A DNA stretch of 64,000 nucleotides from Viridibacillus sp050278625 (lineage in GTDB: Bacteria; Bacillota; Bacilli; Bacillales_A; Planococcaceae): assembly GCF_050278625.1 (NCBI RefSeq), contig NZ_JBNNTI010000002.1, positions 133,840 to 197,839 of the forward strand, in the 5' to 3' direction. Every line of letters begins with the position of its first letter. The first letter of the stretch is position 1. The translations under genes were made by a program, and so were the position numbers. The notes beneath the pieces are model-generated. The model saw nothing but the letters and a program-made list of their open reading frames with translations. It did not search any database and was not told where the DNA came from. This document shows positions 35,053 to 43,212 of this stretch, piece after piece.

Positions 35053-35646
35053 TTATTTTAACGTTTGTAATTGTTCACGTAATACACGGTCAATAATTTC
35101 ATGCGTAATTTTGTCTGGCAGCATAATGCAATGGTAGGATATCCCTTCAAGCAATCCATACAATCGGATGACTTCTACATCAATATCCAAATCTTCTCTT
35201 GCTTCTTTTAAGAAAATTAGCAATTCTAGCATCGTTCTCAGCATTTGATAGGAGTTTTCTAAAAGCTCCTGACATTTTGCACGAATAGCTTCATCTGCTA
35301 ATGCTTTGGATGAAAACGATAGCCAAACCTCCATTTCTAATTTTCTATCTTCATCTAACGGCAAAAACTGCCGTAAGACTTCTAGTATATCGTCTGTTGT
35401 TGGACCCTTGCCAAATAAACGCATCACTTCAATCCGTTCATCCGATTTTTTTTGAATAAGTTCCATCGAATAAATTAGCAAATCACTTTGTGTTGAAAAA
35501 TAGTGTCTTAAAGAGCCGACAGAAAGATTCGCTTCTTGTGCCACATTACGTACACTCGCATTTTCAAGTCCTTCCCTGCGAATAACTGACCAAGTTGCTT
35601 GAGCAATTTTTTCTCTTTGTATTTCAAATTTATTAATCTTTTCCAT
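35053..35646 (-). CDS. TetR/AcrR family transcriptional regulator
   Basis: The 197-residue protein has a TetR helix-turn-helix in residues 8-55 (REGLENASVRNVAQEANLS, then GSLRHYFSTQSDLL). It is followed by a ligand domain with the TetR_C-type pattern EVWLSFSSKALADEAIRAKC near residue 105. A pair of ATACA-N-TCGTAT sites lies directly upstream, between it and the divergent YbjQ remnant, so it probably represses itself and that gene. The ligand is unknown. The ribosome-binding site is weak. Confidence 0.88.
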   Translation of the reverse strand: MEKINKFEIQREKIAQATWSVIRREGLENASVRNVAQEANLSVGSLRHYFSTQSDLLIYSMELIQKKSDERIEVMRLFGKGPTTDDILEVLRQFLPLDEDRKLEMEVWLSFSSKALADEAIRAKCQELLENSYQMLRTMLELLIFLKEAREDLDIDVEVIRLYGLLEGISYHCIMLPDKITHEIIDRVLREQLQTLK

Positions 35647-35676
35647 AATCTAATCATAACACATTTGATTTTTCCA

Positions 35677-35710
35677 ATACATTCGTATTACTTTTCCGAT
35701 ACAGTCGTAT
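35677..35710. promoter_or_regulatory. Paired operator for the TetR regulator
   Basis: ATACATTCGTAT at 35677-35688 and ATACAGTCGTAT at 35699-35710 are near-identical, each partly palindromic (ATAC/GTAT), and spaced exactly 22 bp, two helical turns. They lie in the divergent intergenic region beside the tetR gene. Confidence 0.6.
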
Positions 35711-35738
35711 TGTTTTTTGGTAAAGGAGATTTTTATAT

Positions 35739-35940
35739 GCTTATTACAACAATTGAAGGGATTACTAGAAGAAAATTAAGGGAGTAATTGTAACATCCAA
35801 AATATTGGACATGATATTCTTGGCTCTTAATAGGAACTTGGGTGAGAAAATTAAATCGCATACAAAAATGGCGAAAACAGCACTTAAAGATACAACGATA
35901 AGTTTTTGTACATACGGTACAGCAATGAAATTTATATAAA
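35739..35940 (+). pseudogene. Degraded YbjQ/UPF0145 family gene
   Basis: AAAGGAG precedes an ATG at 35739 that reads MLITTIEGI, the usual start of YbjQ proteins, but stops after 16 codons. In other frames the sequence continues as GVIVTSKI, then GHDILGS, then RNLGEKIKSHTKMAKTALKD and finally TYGTAMKFI. These correspond to the expected order of YbjQ segments. Several small deletions and frameshifts, plus a shortened middle, explain the breaks. It faces the TetR gene and its operators and may have been a target of that regulator. Confidence 0.6.
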
Positions 35941-35942
35941 CT

Positions 35943-35972
35943 AAAAAGGAGTGGCAAAAGCCACTCCTTTTA
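35943..35972. terminator. Bidirectional terminator
   Basis: AAAAGGAGTGGC pairs with GCCACTCCTTTT around AAAA, at the end of the flavin reductase gene and of the YbjQ remnant. Confidence 0.82.
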
Positions 35973-36533
35973 GTGTTGGTCGATTGGTTCTTTTGGAAGA
36001 TCATTACTTAGTTCGCAGTACTTCCCGAATACTCGTACTAATTCTTGTAATCGCTCAAGAACATTTTCATCGATAATGTTGTTATCTTTATCAAAGTGAC
36101 TAGTATGTGTGTATACGTAGTTTGGAGTTACGAGTGCACGGAAGTAGTCGAGGATTGGTTTTAGTTGATTTTCTACAACTAAGTGATGTTGTTGTGTACC
36201 ACCATTGGCTACAATTGAAACCGGTTTGTAGCGCATAGCTTTAGGATGTAGAAAATCAAATGTATTTTTTAATACTCCTGGAATTGATCCTTGGAAAATA
36301 GGTGTAGCTAAAATATAGCCGTCTGCTTCCTCGAATTTTTTCACCAGTGTTTTCATATCATTATTATATTGTTCAAATGGACGACCATCGACAAATTGAT
36401 GTTCGAAGTCAGCTAGATGTAATAGTTCAAGCTCTAGGCTACCATCAAATTCTTTAATATATATCTCTATTTGTTTTAAAATTGCACCCGTTTTTCTTCC
36501 GATAATTGTACCGTCTACAAGTAAGATCTTCAT
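35970..36533 (-). CDS. NADPH-dependent FMN reductase family protein
   Basis: The 187-residue flavodoxin-fold protein belongs to the FMN_red/SsuE-like reductases, which reduce FMN or quinone-like substrates with NAD(P)H. LLVDGTIIGRKTGAIL forms the phosphate-binding loop near residue 4; ADGYILATPIFQGSIPGVLK near residue 73 is the conserved P.Y..S.PG region (here PIFQGSIPG). KPVSIVANGGTQQHHL near residue 105 completes the flavin pocket. I place the start at 36533 after TTGGAGGT; the longer frame to 36620 has no ribosome-binding site. The physiological substrate is unknown. Confidence 0.85.
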   Translation of the reverse strand: MKILLVDGTIIGRKTGAILKQIEIYIKEFDGSLELELLHLADFEHQFVDGRPFEQYNNDMKTLVKKFEEADGYILATPIFQGSIPGVLKNTFDFLHPKAMRYKPVSIVANGGTQQHHLVVENQLKPILDYFRALVTPNYVYTHTSHFDKDNNIIDENVLERLQELVRVFGKYCELSNDLPKEPIDQH

Positions 36534-36735
36534 AGATGTTACCTCCAATTCAAAATTCCTATCATTATTGTAACAAATGCAGATTCGATATATAAGGTGA
36601 CAGGCACGATTTCGACACAATTTCAGTCTTTAGACGGAACAGAAAACTCATTCTTCGCCAAAACAAACTAAGCCATCATGCATTAGTAAGGTATTTTACT
36701 ATATTTTGGTATTACCATTTAATCTCATCCATAGT

Positions 36736-37545
36736 TTATGGATTTTGCTGCTCATTGTTTAGTGGTTTATCTATTTTTTCCTCTTCTAGTATTTCTGTTT
36801 CAATGAAAATGCCTTGACGTTTTTCCCAATTAAAAACGGGTTCTTCATCGATTATTTCTTCATGTAGGTCAACTAATACATTTGACTTATCCATCATTAA
36901 AATTTCTGCAGAATCAAATACTCTGATTTTTTGTTTTGTATTATAAATGGCAACAGTATACATCGCTTTCGCTAATTTACTTGCAGAAATTGCACGGTAT
37001 TTTCTAAGTGGACCAATGAATACAGGTTTCAAGATATTCATCGATACTCCGCCAATTTTTTCTGCTAGGCGTGGCTCCTCACGATCCCCCATTAATAATG
37101 ACGGTCTAAAAATCGATAATTGAGGCAACTCTAGTGCGATTAAATTATGCTCCATTTTTCCTTTTACTTGATTGTAGTAGAATTTAGAATCTTCATTCGC
37201 TCCCATAGCAGAAATAACAAGTACATGTGGAATTCCACATTTTTTTGCAATCGATGCGATATTCACTGGATACTCAAGATCCACTCTTTCAAACATAGCC
37301 TTTGACCCTGCTTTTTTACGTGTAGTACCTAGGCAGCAGTAAAGTTCATGTGCAAATTTGAAATCTGTCTCTTCTAATTGATCGAACTGACGAATTTTCA
37401 TTACAAGTTTAGGATGTTCAAAATTTAATTTGCGGCGAGCAATTACTGTAATCTCAGCGTACTCTTCACTCTCACAAAGGACTGCAACAAGTTCCTGTCC
37501 CGTCAAACCGGTTGCTCCAACGACAATTGCTGAACGCATCAACAT
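36736..37545 (-). CDS. NAD(P)-binding atypical SDR / nucleoside-diphosphate-sugar epimerase-like protein
   Basis: The 269-residue protein starts with a Rossmann loop, VVGATGLTGQELV near residue 8. It continues like HTATIP2/TIP30-type and YbjT-like atypical SDRs: ELYCCLGTTRKKAGSKAMFE near residue 68, VLVISAMGANEDSKFYYNQV near residue 106 and SIFRPSLLMGDREEPRL near residue 143. The Y-N-Q-V-K after the serine marks the active-site equivalent. The C-terminal 45 residues are acidic and unlike the family. A dinucleotide-dependent redox or sensing role is likely, but no substrate can be named. Confidence 0.75.
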   Translation of the reverse strand: MLMRSAIVVGATGLTGQELVAVLCESEEYAEITVIARRKLNFEHPKLVMKIRQFDQLEETDFKFAHELYCCLGTTRKKAGSKAMFERVDLEYPVNIASIAKKCGIPHVLVISAMGANEDSKFYYNQVKGKMEHNLIALELPQLSIFRPSLLMGDREEPRLAEKIGGVSMNILKPVFIGPLRKYRAISASKLAKAMYTVAIYNTKQKIRVFDSAEILMMDKSNVLVDLHEEIIDEEPVFNWEKRQGIFIETEILEEEKIDKPLNNEQQNP

Positions 37546-37691
37546 AATTGTTCACGACCTTTCTTAAACTATATACCGTCCAAGAAAACGGATAGTTTAG
37601 CCTATGTATCTAACATTCTATTGATTTTACAGACATAATCATAAATTTTTCACCATAAGGTAGATAGATAAGTTGAAAGGATGGGATTTAA

Positions 37692-38771
37692 ATGACTCAT
37701 AACCAAACAGAAAATTATTCTAAAAAAACGATTGCATTTGCAGTTGAAGCTTCATCAAATAATGACCTATACCCTGTTGAAAGAATCGCAACACTTGTAA
37801 AGATGTTCAACGATGAAAAAATTCTAATTTTCATTAAGCAACCATCTGAGTTAGCCCTGAAAAAGCTAGCAGCGACGGGAATAGAACCGATTTCTTACCG
37901 CGATCAAAAACAGTTGCTTCAATATATATCTAAATTAAAACCTGATTTACTTGTACGCGATGGTATTAATACAGAGCTTGAAGATACAGAGAAATTAAAA
38001 GAAGTTGTTCCCGCTCTCGTGCATTTTGATGATTTTGGTGAGGGGGGTAAAGCAGCCGATTGCGTATTACACACACTTTATAGAGAAATCCGTGAAAAGG
38101 TAGACCCTCATTATTTAACAGGTCCCTCTTCATTTGTTGTACCTGAAACAATTGCAGCCATTACTACTATTGAAGATGAAGGAGAACGGCCTCATATTGT
38201 GGTTGCATATGAAGGCAGTGATCCAGAAAATTTAACGTATCGAACAATGCGCCACTTAATGCAACTACAAATTCCTGTACGTATCTCTGTATTAGTGGAT
38301 CCTTCGTACGGACATGATATTGATGAATTGAAAATGATGGCTTTAAGCCGTAGGAATATTACCGTAATCCATGCGGATGATATGCTTGAAACTCTCCTTT
38401 CTCAAGCGCAAATCGTCATTTGTGCAGCAAGTTATACCCCTTATAAGGTTGCAGTTATAGGCATCCCTTGTATCGTTATCTCGCAAAATGAAACAGAAAT
38501 CATGCATGCATTCCCTCGTGATCAGAACGGTTTTATTCAGCTTGGAAGTGGTCGCAAATTAAAACAATCTCACTTACAAAACGCTGTCATGGAACTACTT
38601 TTGCATGAAGCACGTCGCGACCGTGCCATTCGAAATCAAAAAAAGCTTGATCTACAAAGCAACAACCATTACATCCACTCTATGCTTACAAATTTTGCGC
38701 ACAGAACACCAAAAGCACAGGCTTTTTTAGTACAAGATCACACCAAGAAAACGCCACGTATGATACAATAA
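37692..38771 (+). CDS. PseG/SpsG-like GT-B fold protein
   Basis: The 359-residue protein resembles PseG and the spore-coat protein SpsG: PDLLVRDGINTELEDTEKLK near residue 82 and PALVHFDDFGEGGKAADCVL near residue 102 match the VDxY..D..DDxG..AD layout. A second Rossmann-like half holds VVAYEGSDPENLTYRTMRHL near residue 174 and IVICAASYTPYKVAVIGIPC near residue 235. PseG removes UDP from a 6-deoxy amino sugar. Here no other pseudaminic-acid or sps genes are nearby, so a solitary glycosyl-transfer or hydrolase role is inference. GGATGGG precedes the ATG. Confidence 0.65.
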   Translation: MTHNQTENYSKKTIAFAVEASSNNDLYPVERIATLVKMFNDEKILIFIKQPSELALKKLAATGIEPISYRDQKQLLQYISKLKPDLLVRDGINTELEDTEKLKEVVPALVHFDDFGEGGKAADCVLHTLYREIREKVDPHYLTGPSSFVVPETIAAITTIEDEGERPHIVVAYEGSDPENLTYRTMRHLMQLQIPVRISVLVDPSYGHDIDELKMMALSRRNITVIHADDMLETLLSQAQIVICAASYTPYKVAVIGIPCIVISQNETEIMHAFPRDQNGFIQLGSGRKLKQSHLQNAVMELLLHEARRDRAIRNQKKLDLQSNNHYIHSMLTNFAHRTPKAQAFLVQDHTKKTPRMIQ

Positions 38772-38851
38772 GAAAAAAGCTGTGTTGAAATTTGTCACAG
38801 TTTCAGAATCAGACATCGCAATGGTCGAAAATTATATAAAGGAGTATTTTC

Positions 38852-39040
38852 ATGCCTACTAAAGCCGAAATAGAATACCAAATATTAGAACTAAAAAGCG
38901 ACTACATCCGTCAACAAGGTGACATCGAAAAACTCGATTCAGTAGGTAACGGATCAGCTGTTGAGCAGGCCGAAAAACGCCTAAAAGACATGGAGCAACA
39001 ACTAGCCGAATTGAACAAACAACTCGCAGCGTTGTCATAA
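38852..39040 (+). CDS. Small coiled-coil protein
   Basis: The 62-residue protein is almost entirely heptad-like and hydrophilic (IEYQILELKSDYIRQQGDIE, then VEQAEKRLKDMEQQLAEL). AAAGGAG sits eight bases before the ATG, and a terminator overlaps its stop codon, so it is very probably translated. No membrane segment or signal peptide is visible, and I do not recognise a family. Confidence 0.65.
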   Translation: MPTKAEIEYQILELKSDYIRQQGDIEKLDSVGNGSAVEQAEKRLKDMEQQLAELNKQLAALS

Positions 39041-39056
39041 CTGCGGGTTTTTTTTA
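39022..39056 (+). terminator. Terminator overlapping the coiled-coil gene's stop
   Basis: ACTCGCAG pairs with CTGCGGGT (one G-T pair) and is followed by eight T. Confidence 0.75.
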
Positions 39057-39085
39057 TTGTAAATGTTGATGCGGCCCTTTTAGCC

Positions 39086-39401
39086 CCGACAAGCACTAGA
39101 ACTTTCGAATCGAAAATATCTTTTCAATTTTTTCGACCGAGAAAGTGGAAGTGACCTCGAGGGGCTGGCCGCTGAAGCTGGATATCTCATCTAAATGCCC
39201 AGGGCGCTCGTTCAGCTATGAGGTCGTTGGTAGACGGAAGCCAAAGTCGCTCTTGACTTTGAGTGCCCGGCTGAAACGACCCGAGCAGCTAGCGCCTGAA
39301 GCTGGAGATCTTTCTTAATGCTGAACACACCCACTTAAAGGAAGATAGCCTAAGTTCGCGACGTCTCTGTCGACGGCTACCTGACCAACATCCTGTTGGC
39401 C
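39086..39401 (+). repeat. Structured repeat mosaic upstream of the ABC-F gene (modules A-B-C)
   Basis: Module A (39086-39184) starts CCGACAAGCACT and contains CGACCGAGAAAGTGGAAGTG. Module B (39202-39296) is bounded by GGCGCT and AGCGCC. Module C (about 39330-39401) holds nested hairpins ending in CCAACATCCTGTTGG. All three recur downstream of the same gene at 41096-41563 in a different order. No ORF of note is present. The G+C content is visibly higher than in the neighbouring DNA. Confidence 0.85.
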
Positions 39402-39445
39402 TAAAATCGAACTAATAAATATAACAAAAAATACGACTTGCCTTG

Positions 39446-39480
39446 TTTGCAATCATGCGATTGTAAACGAATATTTTTTT
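39446..39480 (+). terminator. Possible attenuator in the ABC-F leader
   Basis: TTTGCAATC pairs with GATTGTAAA (one G-U) around ATGC. A run of seven T follows after six bases, 40 bases before the ABC-F start. AAAATACGA (39428-39436) and TCGTATTTT (39495-39503) could form an alternative long-range stem. A promoter-like TTGGCC, 18 bases, TATAAC (39396-39425) would start transcription just before it. Confidence 0.4.
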
Positions 39481-39520
39481 ACAAAGTGCAGCTATCGTAT
39501 TTTATATGGAGGACAAAAAA

Positions 39521-41083
39521 ATGAGTATTTTAACAGTTGAAAATCTTGGCCATACATTCGGCGACCGTACGCTTTTTAAAGATGTATCGTTCCGTATTGT
39601 AGAAGGCGAACATGTTGGTCTTGTTGGAGCCAACGGTGTCGGTAAATCTACATTAATGAGCATCATCACAGGACAACTAATCCATGACCAAGGTAAAGTT
39701 GAATGGTTACCAAACACACATTACGGTTATTTGGATCAACATACTGTATTAACACCAGGTAAAACAATGCGCGAAACTTTACGCGATGCCTTTTTACCAC
39801 TTTACCAAAAAGAAGCCGAAATGAACGAAATCACAGGCAAAATGGCTGAAGCAACACCTGAAGAACTTGAAGAATTATTAGAACAAATGGCAGAAATTCA
39901 AGACGCTTTAGATGCTGGAGATTTTTATACATTAGATATGAAGATTGAAGAAGTTGCACGTGGACTTGGTTTAGATGCAATCGGACTTGAGCGTGATGTA
40001 ACAGCACTTTCTGGTGGTCAACGTACAAAATTATTACTTGCGAAACTTCTATTAGAGAAGCCGAAAGTTTTATTACTGGATGAGCCTACCAACTACTTGG
40101 ATGAAGAGCATGTTACTTGGCTTTCAAACTACTTAAAAGGCTATCCACATGCATTCTTCTTAATTTCACATGATACAGAATTTATGAATGGCGTTGTCGA
40201 TGTTATTTTCCAATTAGAATTCTCGAAACTAACTCGTTATACTGCAACTTACGAGAAGTTCCTAGAACTAGCTGAAATTAACAAACGTCAACATATCGAT
40301 GCTTATGAAAAGCAACAAGAATTCATAAAAAAACAAGAAGGATTTATCGCAAAAAACAAAGCACGTTATTCTACAACTGGTCGCGCTAAATCTCGTCAAA
40401 AACAATTGGATCGAATGGAACGTATCGACCGCCCAGAAACTGCAGCAAATCCAAAATTCAGCTTTAAAGAATCACGTAGCTCAGGTCGTTACGTTGTAGA
40501 AGCTGAAAATCTGTTAATTGGCTACGACAAGGACAAGCCATTATTACCACCACTTACTTTTGAAATCGAACGTGGCGAAAAAATCGCTCTTGTTGGTATG
40601 AATGGTGTTGGTAAATCAACATTACTTAAAACAATGCTTGGCAAAGTCCAGCCTCTTGGTGGTAAAGTAACTCGCGGAGACTTCCTCTTCCCTTCTTATT
40701 TTGAACAAGAGGTTAAAGCAGGTAACATTACACCGATTGAGGACGTTTGGAATGCATATCCTAGCATGGAACAAAGCCAAGTGCGTGCCGTTCTTGCATC
40801 AACTGGTTTGAAAAATGAGCATATTTCTCGCCCATTAAGTCAACTTAGTGGTGGAGAACAAGCAAAAGTTCGTATTTGTAAATTAATGATGGATGAAAGT
40901 AACTGGATGCTATTCGATGAACCGACAAACCACTTAGACATTCATGCAAAAGAAGAACTAAAACGCGCTATGAAAGAATACAAAGGCACAATCATCCTAG
41001 TCAGCCACGAACCTGAATTTTACGAAGGCCTAGTAACAAAAGTCTGGGACGTAGCAGAATGGTTCTCAACTGGACATCAATAA
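39521..41083 (+). CDS. ABC-F family ATPase (YfmM-like)
   Basis: The 520-residue protein has two ABC domains and no membrane segments: Walker A GANGVGKSTLM near residue 36 and GMNGVGKSTLL near residue 355, signatures LSGGQRTKLLLAK near 160 and LSGGEQAKVRICK near 440, Walker B LLLDEPTNYLDE near 182. Between them lies the P-site linker rich in Lys/Gln (KQQEFIKKQEGFIAKNKARY). ABC-F proteins act on the ribosome, rescuing stalled or antibiotic-bound complexes. The ending (KEYKGTIILVSHEPEFY) resembles B. subtilis YfmM. ATGGAGGA is the ribosome-binding site, so the start is 39521, not 39506. Confidence 0.92.
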   Translation: MSILTVENLGHTFGDRTLFKDVSFRIVEGEHVGLVGANGVGKSTLMSIITGQLIHDQGKVEWLPNTHYGYLDQHTVLTPGKTMRETLRDAFLPLYQKEAEMNEITGKMAEATPEELEELLEQMAEIQDALDAGDFYTLDMKIEEVARGLGLDAIGLERDVTALSGGQRTKLLLAKLLLEKPKVLLLDEPTNYLDEEHVTWLSNYLKGYPHAFFLISHDTEFMNGVVDVIFQLEFSKLTRYTATYEKFLELAEINKRQHIDAYEKQQEFIKKQEGFIAKNKARYSTTGRAKSRQKQLDRMERIDRPETAANPKFSFKESRSSGRYVVEAENLLIGYDKDKPLLPPLTFEIERGEKIALVGMNGVGKSTLLKTMLGKVQPLGGKVTRGDFLFPSYFEQEVKAGNITPIEDVWNAYPSMEQSQVRAVLASTGLKNEHISRPLSQLSGGEQAKVRICKLMMDESNWMLFDEPTNHLDIHAKEELKRAMKEYKGTIILVSHEPEFYEGLVTKVWDVAEWFSTGHQ

Positions 41084-41095
41084 TTAAATGCTGAA

Positions 41096-41563
41096 GGCGC
41101 TCGTTTAGCTGTGAGGTCTTTGGAAGGCGGAAGCCAAAGTCGCTCTTTGACTTTGAGCGCCCGACTGAAACGACCCGAGCAGCTAGCGCCTGAAGCTGGA
41201 TATCTTTCTTAATGCTGAATACGCCCACTTAAAGGAAGATAGCCTAAGTTCGCGACATCCTGTCACAACGGCTATCTGACCCACTTCCTGTGGGCCTCCG
41301 ACAAGCACTGAAACTTTTGAATCGAAAACATCTTTTAGTTTTCGACCGAGAAAGTGGAAGTGACCTCGAGAGTCTGGCCGCTTCAGCTGGATATGCTAGT
41401 TAAGGTAGGCAACCTAAGTTCGCGAAGCCCTGTCGCAACGGTTGCATGACCAACATCCTGTTGGCCCAAGGCGCCCGTTTAGCTGTGAGGTCTTTGGAAG
41501 CGGAAGCCAAAGTCGCTCTTTGACTTTGAGCGCCCGACTGGAACGACCCGAGCAGCTAGCGCC
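41096..41563 (+). repeat. Structured repeat mosaic downstream of the ABC-F gene (modules B-C-A-C-B)
   Basis: Module B occurs at 41096-41190 and 41470-41563, module C at about 41230-41296 and 41404-41466, and module A at 41298-41394. The copies are clearly homologous to the upstream set but rearranged. Module C folds as ATAGCC/GGCTAT, GTT/AAC and GCGAC/GTCGC nested stems, plus a separate CCAAC/GTTGG hairpin (CCCAC/GTGGG in the second copy, a compensatory change). This fills the gene-free stretch between 41084 and 41703. Confidence 0.85.
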
Positions 41564-41587
41564 GAATGTTTAATACTTCTCTAAATA

Positions 41588-41616
41588 CTAAAACTCCGCC
41601 AAAGCGGAGTTTTTTC
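41588..41616 (+). terminator. Intrinsic terminator
   Basis: AAACTCCGC pairs with GCGGAGTTT around CAAA, followed by a T run. It lies after the repeat mosaic and may be the real end of the ABC-F transcript. Confidence 0.82.
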
Positions 41617-41703
41617 AAATCCTAAACAATTACCTTGATTTCATAGCTACCCCTTGAAATCAGTAACATATCGTGTGAGAATTACAATAAGGAAGGTGTT
41701 TTT

Positions 41704-42591
41704 ATGGATTCAGACAAGAAAGCTAAAATTGTACAAAGGAAGAAAAGTAAACTAAAGAAAAATGCAATCAAACTAATCTTTTTAACTATAGGTGCACTCA
41801 TCATGGCTGTTGGGTTGGAAATGGTACTCATTCCAAACAACTTAATCGATGGCGGCGTCACAGGTATTGCTATTATGGCCTCTCACCTTACAAGTCTTTC
41901 ACTAGGGCTTTTCCTATTCCTCTTTAACTTACCATTTCTATATTTAGGCTATAAACAAATTGGGCGTACATTCGCCTTTTCAGTCGCTTATGGTATCGTC
42001 GTTTTATCAATTGCGACTTCATTTATGCATAATTCATCAGCATTCACAAATGATACCCTATTAGCTACAGTTCTTGGTGGTATATTACTAGGAATTGGTG
42101 TTGGGATTGCAATTCGAGCTGGCGGTTGCTTGGATGGTAGTGAAACGTTAGCCATTTTATTTAATAAAAAATTGCCCTTCTCTGTAGGACAAATAATTTT
42201 ATTCATGAACTTATTTATTTTAGGTAGCGCAGGCTTAGTATTCGGTTTTGATCGTGCTATGTATTCTCTTATTTCGTATTTCATTGCATTCAAAACAATT
42301 GACCTCGTTTCTGAAGGTTTGAACCAAACGAAATCTATCTGGATTATTAGTGATGAAGCGGATGAAATAGGAGATCAAATTATGTCTCGCTTAGGTCGAG
42401 GGATCACGTATTTAAATGGACAAGGTGGCTATTCTAAGGATGATAAACAAGTGATTTTCTGTGTTATCAGCCGTTTAGAAGAAGCCAAATTAAAAAATAT
42501 TGTAGAAGAAGTTGACCCATCTGCATTCCTTGCTTTCAGTAACATGACTGAAATTCAAGGCGGAAATTTTAAGAAAAAAGATGTTCACTAA
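41704..42591 (+). CDS. YitT family membrane protein (DUF2179 C-terminus)
   Basis: The 295-residue protein has five to six membrane segments in residues 20-185, with the family signature LEMVLIPNNLIDGGVTGIAI near residue 40 and IRAGGCLDGSETLAILF near residue 138. The C-terminal soluble domain (IMSRLGRGITYLNGQGGYS, then VIFCVISRLEEAKLKNIVEE) is the DUF2179 module. Function is unknown for the family. The N-terminus is very basic (residues 4-20). GGAAGGTG precedes the ATG, and a terminator follows. Confidence 0.88.
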   Translation: MDSDKKAKIVQRKKSKLKKNAIKLIFLTIGALIMAVGLEMVLIPNNLIDGGVTGIAIMASHLTSLSLGLFLFLFNLPFLYLGYKQIGRTFAFSVAYGIVVLSIATSFMHNSSAFTNDTLLATVLGGILLGIGVGIAIRAGGCLDGSETLAILFNKKLPFSVGQIILFMNLFILGSAGLVFGFDRAMYSLISYFIAFKTIDLVSEGLNQTKSIWIISDEADEIGDQIMSRLGRGITYLNGQGGYSKDDKQVIFCVISRLEEAKLKNIVEEVDPSAFLAFSNMTEIQGGNFKKKDVH

Positions 42592-42605
42592 ATTACTCAT
42601 ACTTT

Positions 42606-42648
42606 CAAAATCCACTGGACATAATTAGTACAGTGGATTTTTTATTTT
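42606..42648 (+). terminator. Intrinsic terminator after yitT-like gene
   Basis: AAATCCACTG pairs with CAGTGGATTT, followed by TTTTATTTTT. Confidence 0.85.
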
Positions 42649-42715
42649 TGTACAAAATAAAATTCAAAATTTCTTCTTTAAACATTAATTTTACTTATTT
42701 TCCACATTAAAGCCA

Positions 42716-42744
42716 TTGACTTATATATATCTTACTTGTAAGAT
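42716..42744 (+). promoter_or_regulatory. Promoter of the Spx-like/MarR operon
   Basis: TTGACT at 42716-42721 and TAAGAT at 42739-42744 are separated by 17 bases. Confidence 0.6.
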
Positions 42745-42747
42745 ATA
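42726..42747. promoter_or_regulatory. Perfect 10-bp-arm palindrome over the -10 element
   Basis: TATATCTTAC and GTAAGATATA form a perfect inverted repeat around TT. It fills the promoter spacer and covers the -10. The layout resembles MhqR/OhrR-type MarR operators, and a MarR gene is encoded in this operon, so autorepression is the natural inference. Confidence 0.65.
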
Positions 42748-42782
42748 AGTATAACAATCAGTATAGAAAGCGGGATAAATAT

Positions 42783-43187
42783 ATGGCTGTTACAATTTTC
42801 ACTCAAACGAGCTGTACTTCATCAAAAAAGGCTTTACAGTGGTTAAAGGAAAACAACATTTCTTTCACTGAAAAAAGAATTACGTCTGATCAGTTAACAT
42901 TGCCTGAATTTAAATTGATTTTAAGCATGACTGAAGATGGTACAGACGAAATTATTTCTACAAACTCTAAAGATTTCAAAAACTTAAATTGCGATATTAA
43001 TCAACTTTCTATTCAAGAACTATATGATATTGTAAAAGATCATCCTAAAATGCTACGTAGCCCGATTTTAGTTGATGAAAAACGCCTACAAGTCGGCTAT
43101 AATGATATGGATATTCGTCGCTTCATCCCACGCAAGGTGCGTGCTTATGAGCTTTACGAAATGCAACGTCTTTCACTAGAAGGCTGA
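42783..43187 (+). CDS. Spx-family regulator with a CXXS active site
   Basis: This 134-residue ArsC-fold protein is clearly Spx-like: MTEDGTDEIISTNSKDF near residue 49, RSPILVDEKRLQVGYND near residue 91 and RRFIPRKVR near residue 112 are the RNA-polymerase-binding and conserved core segments. In Spx the redox switch is CXXC (Cys10, Cys13); here residues 10-13 are CTSS, so the second cysteine is lost. It therefore cannot form the usual intramolecular disulfide. It is co-transcribed with a MarR regulator 25 bases downstream. A stress-response paralogue of Spx is likely; the main spx gene would lie elsewhere. Confidence 0.85.
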   Translation: MAVTIFTQTSCTSSKKALQWLKENNISFTEKRITSDQLTLPEFKLILSMTEDGTDEIISTNSKDFKNLNCDINQLSIQELYDIVKDHPKMLRSPILVDEKRLQVGYNDMDIRRFIPRKVRAYELYEMQRLSLEG

Positions 43188-43212
43188 ATGAAACATTTTG
43201 GAGATGAGTAAT

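Noticed and set aside
39086..41563. Composite transposon or IS around the ABC-F gene
   Set aside because: No transposase, terminal inverted repeats or target duplications; module order differs on the two sides.
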